From Chromatiales bacterium (GTDB lineage: Bacteria; Pseudomonadota; Gammaproteobacteria; Thiohalospirales; Thiohalospiraceae): a stretch of 43,954 bases of DNA. Numbering within the stretch: position 1 is the first letter of the stretch; the number at the start of each line of letters is the position of its first letter. Shown here piece after piece: positions 37,848 through 43,954 of this stretch. The notes under the pieces are model-generated. The model was not told where the DNA came from and made no database searches. It saw only the letters and a program-made list of their open reading frames with translations. The position numbers and the translations under genes were made by a program. The stretch is from contig JALSHD010000175.1 in the NCBI GenBank assembly GCA_026982395.1, forward strand, positions 1 through 43,954. Direction: 5' to 3'.

Positions 37848-40463
37848 ATGAAGATCTTGATTGTCGAGGATGACGAAAACTCCAGTCTGTTACTGACCGC
37901 TGCACTGGAAGCGCTGGGTTACGAGGCAGAAAGCGCAGAAAATGGAGAATCCGCCCTCCAGAAGATAAAGCAATCTCCCCCGGATCTTGTCATCTCAGAC
38001 ATCCTGATGTCGGGAATGGATGGTTTTGAACTCTGTCGTCTGATTAAGTCCGACCCGCAGCTGAACCATATCCCCTTGGTATTCTATACCGCAACCTACA
38101 CCGATCCGGAGGATCGCGAACTTGCACTAGGCCTGGGCGCATCCCGGTTTATCGTAAAACCAATGGAAATAACCGAGTTTCTGGATATTATCATCGGAAT
38201 ACTTGACGAACACAAAAAACACAAATTGCCCGTGCAAAACTCCTCCCCGAAGAAGTTTTCCGAACTGCACAAACTACACAAACTGCGTCTGGCCCACAAA
38301 CTTGACAAGAAGGTTCGACAGCTCGAGCAAGAACAAAAAATGCTTCGTGAAAGTGAAGCGCGCTATCGCTCACTGATAAATGATGTACTGGACAACGCCG
38401 CTGTCGCAATCATCATTCTGGACAGTGATTTTACTGCCGTCTGGGCCAACCGCTCGTTCGAGCACTTTTTTTGTATCAAGAGAGAGGAGATCCTCGGCGA
38501 GGATTTTCGCCATACCATCAACACAATATTCCCCGACACCCTCCAGGAGAGCTGCAACTTCAAATCCGGGCTACTCGCGGCATACCGTGCCAATAATACC
38601 ACCAGGCGCATGACATGCTGCCTGGAGAAAACCAGCGGCAAAGCCAAACAGTGGCTCGAATATCACGGCCAACCAATTCGTACAGGATTATACAAAGGGG
38701 GAAGAGTTGAGCATTTTACCGATGTAACAGAGATCAAACTGGCGGAAGAGAAGCTGCACATACTGTCCCAGGCCGTAGAACAGAGCCCGGCATCGGTAAT
38801 TATTTCTGACACAGAGGGAAATATAGAGTATGTCAACCCGCGATTCAGCAGAATTACCGGCTACAATATTGATGAAGCCGTTCAGCAGGATTTGGACTGG
38901 ATAATCGCCAGACATGCTGAATCTGACATCCAGAAAGAAATCCGGGCTGCTCTGAGAAATGGTACGGAGTGGCGGGGCGAGCTTCCCAATCAAAGAAGAA
39001 ATGGCGAGGATTTCTGGGAATATCTGGCCATATCCCCTATCAAGTCGGATGATGGTACCATCACTCATTATCTTGCTATCAGTGAAGATATTACCGTACG
39101 CAAGGTTTATGAAGAACGGCTGTTCAACCAGGCCAATTTTGACTCACTTACCCGGCTACCGAACAGAGTATTGGCATTCGACCGCCTGACCCAGGCCCTT
39201 GCCAGGGCTCACCGCAATGAACGGATTGTTGCTGTTATTTTTATCGATCTGGATCACTTTAAAAACATCAATGACACCCTGGGACATGCTGCTGGCGACC
39301 AGCTTCTTGTTGAAGCGGCAAAACGGCTGCGCGGCGCCACCCGTGAGGATGATACCGTTGCCCGGATAAGTGGTGATGAATTCCTCGTCATTCTGCCCGA
39401 CCTGGCCACAGTCTACGACTCCAAAGTGGTAGCGCATAAAATTCTGAACGCCTTTTCCAGCCCTTTCACCCTGGAGGGAAGAGAGCTGTTTTTCACTGTC
39501 AGCATCGGCCTCTCTACCTATCCGGATGACAGCGATAATCCTCACGCACTACTGCAACATGCCGATGCTGCAATGTATCGCGCCAAAGCCAGCGGAAGAA
39601 ACACCTACCGCTATTTCACGCCGGACATCAACAAACAGGCCGTTCACCGGCTGGAGCTGGAATCCCATCTCCGCCAGGCACTGGAGCACAATGAATTCAC
39701 AATTCATTATCAACCGATAATTGATATTGCCAAAAAAAGGATGGTTGGTGCGGAAGCTCTGCTATCCTGGTATAACCCTTCACTGGGCCAGGTCTCACCC
39801 GACCGGTTTATCCCCGTTGCAGAGGAAACCGGCCTGATCGTTCCTGTTGGCGAATGGCTCCTTGAAACGGCATGTATGCAGGCAAAAGCATGGCAGCAAC
39901 AGCTCCAGTCTCCCTTTCGCATCTCCATCAACGTATCTTCCCGCCAGTTCCGGGAAAAGAATTTTATCAAAACGGTTACCAAAGCCTTGGAAAAAAGCTG
40001 TTTGACAGCCAGTGATCTGGAGCTGGAGATAACAGAAAACCTGCTGTTGCATGAAGCGGGAGAAGCATCAGATATACTGAACGAATTAAGCCTAATGCAG
40101 GTTCATCTGGCGGTGGATGATTTTGGCACCGGATACTCTGCGTTAAGCTATCTGAAACACTTCCCTTTCAACGCATTGAAAATAGATCGTACCTTTGTGC
40201 GGGATATAATAACTGACAAGGAAGATGCCGCACTGACCCGGGCAATCATCGTCATGGCACAAACCCTTGGTCTGAGAGTCACCGGGGAAGGTGTAGAGAC
40301 TGAACAACAGTTAAACTTCCTGCATAACGAAGGGTGTAATCAGGTTCAGGGATACTACTTCTGCAAACCGGTGCCATCAAAAAAGTTCAGTGACATGCTG
40401 AAAGATCATGAAAATATTGAGTGGATTTCCAGCCATCTCACACCTGATGCGACAATGCACTAG
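37848..40463 (+). CDS. REC-PAS-PAS-GGDEF-EAL cyclic-di-GMP protein
   Basis: An 871-residue response regulator. REC domain (1-120) with phospho-acceptor D51 and K-P; coiled coil (about 140-170); two PAS domains (about 180-300 and 300-425, the second with a PAC motif); GGDEF domain with S508-G-D-E-F, a tolerated form of GGDEF, and the inhibitory RxxD site R499-E-D-D502; EAL domain with E636-A-L and intact D-D-F-G-T-G-Y-S and G-V-E-T-E loops. Both making and breaking of cyclic-di-GMP are possible. The kinase upstream is the obvious phosphodonor partner. Confidence 0.93.
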   Translation: MKILIVEDDENSSLLLTAALEALGYEAESAENGESALQKIKQSPPDLVISDILMSGMDGFELCRLIKSDPQLNHIPLVFYTATYTDPEDRELALGLGASRFIVKPMEITEFLDIIIGILDEHKKHKLPVQNSSPKKFSELHKLHKLRLAHKLDKKVRQLEQEQKMLRESEARYRSLINDVLDNAAVAIIILDSDFTAVWANRSFEHFFCIKREEILGEDFRHTINTIFPDTLQESCNFKSGLLAAYRANNTTRRMTCCLEKTSGKAKQWLEYHGQPIRTGLYKGGRVEHFTDVTEIKLAEEKLHILSQAVEQSPASVIISDTEGNIEYVNPRFSRITGYNIDEAVQQDLDWIIARHAESDIQKEIRAALRNGTEWRGELPNQRRNGEDFWEYLAISPIKSDDGTITHYLAISEDITVRKVYEERLFNQANFDSLTRLPNRVLAFDRLTQALARAHRNERIVAVIFIDLDHFKNINDTLGHAAGDQLLVEAAKRLRGATREDDTVARISGDEFLVILPDLATVYDSKVVAHKILNAFSSPFTLEGRELFFTVSIGLSTYPDDSDNPHALLQHADAAMYRAKASGRNTYRYFTPDINKQAVHRLELESHLRQALEHNEFTIHYQPIIDIAKKRMVGAEALLSWYNPSLGQVSPDRFIPVAEETGLIVPVGEWLLETACMQAKAWQQQLQSPFRISINVSSRQFREKNFIKTVTKALEKSCLTASDLELEITENLLLHEAGEASDILNELSLMQVHLAVDDFGTGYSALSYLKHFPFNALKIDRTFVRDIITDKEDAALTRAIIVMAQTLGLRVTGEGVETEQQLNFLHNEGCNQVQGYYFCKPVPSKKFSDMLKDHENIEWISSHLTPDATMH

Positions 40464-40529
40464 CAAAAGCAACCCGGTGAGAACAAAATAGTAAAAACAC
40501 CTGCTAACCAGGTTAATCAGGGACTATCC

Positions 40530-41453
40530 ATGTGGTTCAGAAACCTCTGCCTCTATCGTCTTACCAAAACATTTGAGCTGTCGCCGGAACAACTGCATGA
40601 ACAGCTGATACAAAAATCATTTCAACCCTGCGCTGCAATAGCACCATTCAGTTATGGTTGGATATCACCTCTGGGTCGTAACGGCAAACAACTTACCCAT
40701 GTAGCCAACAGCAACATCATGGTGTGCGCCCGCAAGGAAGAGAAAGTTCTTCCCCCCGCTGTAATACGTGAATTTGTTGCTGAAAAGGTAGAGGCTATTG
40801 AACAGGATCAGGGCCGTTCCCTGCGCCGCAAGGAGCGGAAAGAGATTCGCAACGAGGTGTTACTGGATCTTCTGCCACGCGCCTTTACCCATTCCAGTTA
40901 CACCTACGCTTATCTTTCTCCCCATGAAAACATGCTGGTAGTGGATGCCACTTCGGCCACCAGGGCCGAAGATCTTATAAGGCACCTGCGGGAAACGCTC
41001 GGCAGTTTTCCCGTTATCCCACTAACGACAAACACCGCTCCATCAAATGTGTTGACCGGATGGCTTAGCGGACAAAATGTAGCGCCAGATTTTATTATCT
41101 CCGATCAATGTGAACTTCGTGATCCGAAAAAAGAGGGGGGAGTAGTGCGCTGTTCCCGGCAGGATCTGTTTGCCGATGAGATTCAATCACACCTCAAAGC
41201 AGGTAAACAGGTAACCAGACTGGCCACCGAGTGGCGGGAACGTCTCAGCTGTATCCTGTCAGAAGATCTGACCATAAAACGGCTGAAGTTTCTTGATGTC
41301 GTGCTGGACGCAGCACAGGAGCAGGAAGCCGAAGACGAGGCGGCGCGGTTCGATGCAGATTTTGCCTTGATGACCCTGGAGCTGTCCCGTTTTATTCCGG
41401 CACTAATAGAGGTTTTTGGCGGCGAAAACGATACTGCCTCCCCCTGCGGCTAA
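40530..41453 (+). CDS. rdgC: Recombination-associated protein RdgC
   Basis: A 307-residue DNA-binding ring protein. It aligns with E. coli RdgC over its full length: M-W-F-R-N-L start, L-T-H-V-A-N-S-N-I-M-V-C-A-R-K-E-E-K (about 55-72), L-L-P-R-A-F (about 113), and F-D-A-D-F-A-L-M-T-x-E-L. RdgC binds duplex DNA and limits RecA. Its stop codon shares two bases with that of the next, convergent gene. Confidence 0.95.
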   Translation: MWFRNLCLYRLTKTFELSPEQLHEQLIQKSFQPCAAIAPFSYGWISPLGRNGKQLTHVANSNIMVCARKEEKVLPPAVIREFVAEKVEAIEQDQGRSLRRKERKEIRNEVLLDLLPRAFTHSSYTYAYLSPHENMLVVDATSATRAEDLIRHLRETLGSFPVIPLTTNTAPSNVLTGWLSGQNVAPDFIISDQCELRDPKKEGGVVRCSRQDLFADEIQSHLKAGKQVTRLATEWRERLSCILSEDLTIKRLKFLDVVLDAAQEQEAEDEAARFDADFALMTLELSRFIPALIEVFGGENDTASPCG

Positions 41454-41986
41454 AACCCCACACTGACTCCAAACCGGACAACCCACGGATCGCCGTACGG
41501 GCTGTCATCTTCATCATAGCTGAAATTGTAGAGCACCGACATATACATCGCTGCATTACTGCTGATGGGAGTACTCATCCCGCCTCCAGCGAGAAAGCTG
41601 TGATACTGTCGCCGCTCCGTATTTGAACTTCCGCGATAATATTCATGATCGAGATATTCGTATTCCGCTTCGACATAAAATGAAGGGATGATTCGGTAGC
41701 GGGCAAACAGGGAGGCTCCATAATCGTTGGTCGTTACCGTCCTGTTATTGCGATCATCATTACGGTAGCGATAAAGAACAGATACCCCCACGGAGGTTCG
41801 GGAGTCCAGGTGCATTCCGATCATAGGTGACAATTCGACATAATCGACAGTGCCAAAACTCGCACTGATTCCTCCACCATAAAAAATATTTGAACGGGAA
41901 GAGACAACACTTACACCGGCCATTGACTGAGCCGGAATCGCCCACAGAAATACTGTAACAACAGCAACAGGGAGAATTTTTTTCAT
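41450..41986 (-). CDS. Small outer-membrane beta-barrel protein
   Basis: A 178-residue protein with a Sec signal peptide (cleavage near S-M-A-G) and alternating strands rich in Tyr/Ser/Gly, ending V-R-F-G-V-S-V-G-F with the terminal Phe used for Bam-dependent assembly. Size and pattern fit an eight-stranded OmpA/OmpX-like barrel. GAGGAAAA lies upstream of the ATG. Substrate or binding role is unknown. Its gene ends tail to tail with rdgC, the two stops overlapping as CTAA. Confidence 0.75.
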   Translation of the reverse strand: MKKILPVAVVTVFLWAIPAQSMAGVSVVSSRSNIFYGGGISASFGTVDYVELSPMIGMHLDSRTSVGVSVLYRYRNDDRNNRTVTTNDYGASLFARYRIIPSFYVEAEYEYLDHEYYRGSSNTERRQYHSFLAGGGMSTPISSNAAMYMSVLYNFSYDEDDSPYGDPWVVRFGVSVGF

Positions 41987-42059
41987 CCCGTTTTCCTCCA
42001 GAATAAATATCTCTTAGTTACCCAACGGTACCAATGCCGGGAATTTATTTGCCGGATAC

Positions 42060-42124
42060 CTCTGTGTTCTCCGCGTCTCTGTGGTTTTCCGGTTTGCACC
42101 ACAGAGACACAGAGGGCACGGAGG
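42060..42124. repeat. CACAGAG-type dispersed inverted repeat, copy 2
   Basis: CTCTGTGTTCTCCGCGTCTC (starting 42060, ending TGTGGT) faces CACCACAGAGACACAGAGGG (42097 on). The arms form a long stem, like the copy at 28011-28092 with the arm order reversed. It lies 35 bases before the der stop codon, between der and the barrel gene. Confidence 0.65.
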
Positions 42125-42158
42125 AGTGGTATTCAGTCATTATTTAGTGCCATTCCTC

Positions 42159-43550
42159 CTATTTGCCCTTTTTAATATGACGCACAAGGCGCCGCCGTTT
42201 TTCCTTCTGCCGTTTGGTCAATACGTTTCTGCGCCCGGCAAAGGGATTATCTCCCCCCTTGAACTCGATCCGCAGTGGAGTCCCCTCCAGCCGTAACTGC
42301 TTGCGAAAAATGTTGCTCAGGTAACGCCGGTAGGCGTCGGGCACTGCGTTGGTCTGATTGCCATGAATAATAATCACAGGCGGATTTTTCCCACCCTGGT
42401 GGGCATAACGCAACTTGATACGGCGGCCCCGAACCAGCGGCGGTGAGTGTGCCATTACTGCATCTTCCAGCAGACGGGTCAATTTTGGCGTGGCGAGCTG
42501 AATCATTGCGGATCGATAAGCCCGCTGTACTGATTCGAAAAGCTCCCCCACTCCGGTTCCATGCAGCGCCGAGATGAAATGAATACGGGCAAAGTCCAGA
42601 AACGGCAGTTTCAGATCCAGCTCCCGGCGAACCTTGTCCCGTTGCTCCTGCGACAGGTGGTCCCACTTGTTGACAGCAATCACGATAGCACGGCCGGAAT
42701 CCAGCACATAACCGAGCAGATGGGCATCCTGGTCGCTGATCCCCTCCTGCGCATCCAGTACCATAATAACAACCTGCGAGGCATCAATGGCCTGGAGTGT
42801 CTTTATGATGCTGAATTTCTCAACCGCCTGTTTTACCCGGCTGCGCCGCCGCACACCGGCGGTATCGATAAAAATATACTCCTGTCCATCGCGCTCGAAG
42901 GGCACAAAGATGCTATCGCGTGTGGTTCCCGGCAGATCAAAAACCACTACCCGCTCTTCACCAAGAATACGATTCAACAGGGTGGATTTACCCACATTGG
43001 GACGACCAACGAGAGCAATGCGAATCCCCTTTTCCGGTACCTTGTCACCAGATTCTGATGGCTCTTCCGGTGCAAAGATCTCTTCAACAAGCTGTTTGAC
43101 GCCCTGTCCGTGGACAGCGGCAATAGCCAGAGGCTCACCCAGACCAAGGGAGTGAAACTCCACCGCAGCCATGGCCGGCTCCAGACCCTCAGCCTTGTTC
43201 ACCACAACAAATACCTTTTTGCCGGACTGGCGCAGACGTTGTGCAATGTTCTCATCCGCCGGGGTCAGGCCGGCCCTGGCATCAACCAGAAACAGTACCG
43301 CACTGGCCTCCTCCACCGCCAGCCAGGACTGTTGCGCCATGTGTTGGTCAATCCCTTCCGATTCACCACTCAGGCCGCCGGTATCGATAACGATATAGCT
43401 GCGCTGACCGAGCCGGCCCTCACCATACTTCCGGTCGCGGGTCAGGCCGGGCTGATCGGCAACCAGTGCATCTCGGGATTTGGTCAGTCGGTTGAACAGG
43501 GTTGACTTGCCCACATTGGGGCGGCCCACCAGGGCCAGGACGGGTTTCAT
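42159..43550 (-). CDS. der: Ribosome-associated GTPase Der (EngA)
   Basis: A 463-residue GTPase needed for 50S ribosome assembly. Two G domains in tandem each carry G-R-P-N-V-G-K-S-T (about 7-15 and 180-188); G3 boxes are D-T-G-G and D-T-A-G. The first G4 box reads N-K-A-E-G rather than N-K-x-D, the second N-K-W-D. The C-terminal KH-like domain and basic tail [10 protein letters not shown] are present. ATG at 43550 is preferred; the longer frame upstream is only overlap with bamB. Confidence 0.96.
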   Translation of the reverse strand: MKPVLALVGRPNVGKSTLFNRLTKSRDALVADQPGLTRDRKYGEGRLGQRSYIVIDTGGLSGESEGIDQHMAQQSWLAVEEASAVLFLVDARAGLTPADENIAQRLRQSGKKVFVVVNKAEGLEPAMAAVEFHSLGLGEPLAIAAVHGQGVKQLVEEIFAPEEPSESGDKVPEKGIRIALVGRPNVGKSTLLNRILGEERVVVFDLPGTTRDSIFVPFERDGQEYIFIDTAGVRRRSRVKQAVEKFSIIKTLQAIDASQVVIMVLDAQEGISDQDAHLLGYVLDSGRAIVIAVNKWDHLSQEQRDKVRRELDLKLPFLDFARIHFISALHGTGVGELFESVQRAYRSAMIQLATPKLTRLLEDAVMAHSPPLVRGRRIKLRYAHQGGKNPPVIIIHGNQTNAVPDAYRRYLSNIFRKQLRLEGTPLRIEFKGGDNPFAGRRNVLTKRQKEKRRRLVRHIKKGK

Positions 43551-43554
43551 AAAC

Positions 43555-43954
43555 TCATCTGCGCGGTGAAGCTTCCAGGCAAAACAGTTTGCCATCATTG
43601 CCATAAACATACAGCCGATCACCGGCAACGACCGGTGCTACGCGCACCCCGCTTGAAACCGGGAAACGGGCCATAAAATGACCATCGCTGCGCGCCATCC
43701 AGTGTAGGTAACCCTCCATGTCGCCAACGACCACGCTCTGTTTGTAAACCGCGGGAGCGGTCAGGGAGCGGCGCTTCAGTGCCTCTTGCTGCCACAGGGA
43801 TGCTCCATTGGTTCGATCCAGCGCCCAGACACGATCATTGTCATCACTCACATAAAGCGTCCTGTCATCCGCTGCCAGACCGGTCGATGATGACATGGCG
43901 CGACTCCACAATACACGCCCGGACTGCAGATCGATAGCAGCAATTCGTCCCTGG
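43555..43954 (-). CDS. bamB: Outer membrane assembly protein BamB, C-terminal part
   Basis: The 3' 133 codons of a beta-propeller lipoprotein; the start lies beyond the right edge. Visible repeats are [28 protein letters not shown] and [11 protein letters not shown], typical PQQ-like blades, then Y-V-Y-G-N-D-G-K-L. BamB helps fold outer-membrane proteins. Its position 4 bases upstream of der is the usual bamB-der order in gammaproteobacteria. Confidence 0.9.
   Translation of the reverse strand, partial: QGRIAAIDLQSGRVLWSRAMSSSTGLAADDRTLYVSDDNDRVWALDRTNGASLWQQEALKRRSLTAPAVYKQSVVVGDMEGYLHWMARSDGHFMARFPVSSGVRVAPVVAGDRLYVYGNDGKLFCLEASPRR

Overview
The window looks like chromosome of a motile, denitrifying gammaproteobacterium of moderate GC. 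Reasons: gammaproteobacterial versions of hemE, gltBD, srkA, rdgC, der-bamB and ubiTUV; a cytochrome-c nitric oxide reductase cluster; many lipoproteins and an outer-membrane barrel (Gram-negative envelope); a chemoreceptor and sigma-28-type promoters (flagella). A sulfur-oxidising lineage would fit this set but nothing here proves it. No rRNA, tRNA or CRISPR was seen.

Layout. 1-422: remnants of two insertion sequences (the right end of an IS256-type element lying against a broken IS91-type transposase). 423-1229: inositol-monophosphatase family enzyme. 1403-3172: two identical tandem sigma-28-type promoters, a long foldable leader, and a lipoprotein of six DUF5666-like repeats. 3401-3605: a MITE-like element with a 7-bp target duplication; a relative lies at 34979-35134. 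3917-4912: srkA. 4979-11413: NO detoxification/denitrification block, with the NO sensor NsrR divergent from norC-norB-norD-norQ-norE-norF and a candidate NsrR operator over the norC promoter.

11569-14603 (minus strand) is the most unusual region: a small GTPase fused to a Roadblock/LC7 domain, a second Roadblock-like protein, and a Cache-HAMP membrane receptor with no output domain. It resembles a Streptomyces conservon without the kinase. 15495-16581: a DksA/TraR-like protein without its zinc ligands, and an Hsp20 gene with a sigma-32-type promoter. 16762-24495 (minus): gltB-gltD-hemE-rhodanese lipoprotein, then a small secreted protein.

24722-27924: lipoprotein subtilase translationally coupled to a PrcB-like lipoprotein, a pairing like the dentilisin system of Treponema. 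28107-30307 (minus): di-heme peroxidase, cupredoxin and di-heme cytochrome c, a periplasmic electron-transfer operon. 30448-32079: chemoreceptor. 32360-34954: ubiT with an FNR/ANR box, facing ubiU-ubiV, the oxygen-independent ubiquinone hydroxylation set that would suit a quinone-dependent denitrifier. 35138-36703: two radical-SAM enzymes. 36830-40463: a histidine kinase with a decayed ATPase domain, then a REC-PAS-PAS-GGDEF-EAL protein. 40530-43954: rdgC, an outer-membrane barrel, der and the 3' part of bamB.

Regulatory themes: NO (NsrR), low oxygen (FNR box), heat (sigma-32) and motility (sigma-28) all leave recognisable sites. All family calls are by eye from motifs, lengths and gene order; no database search was run.
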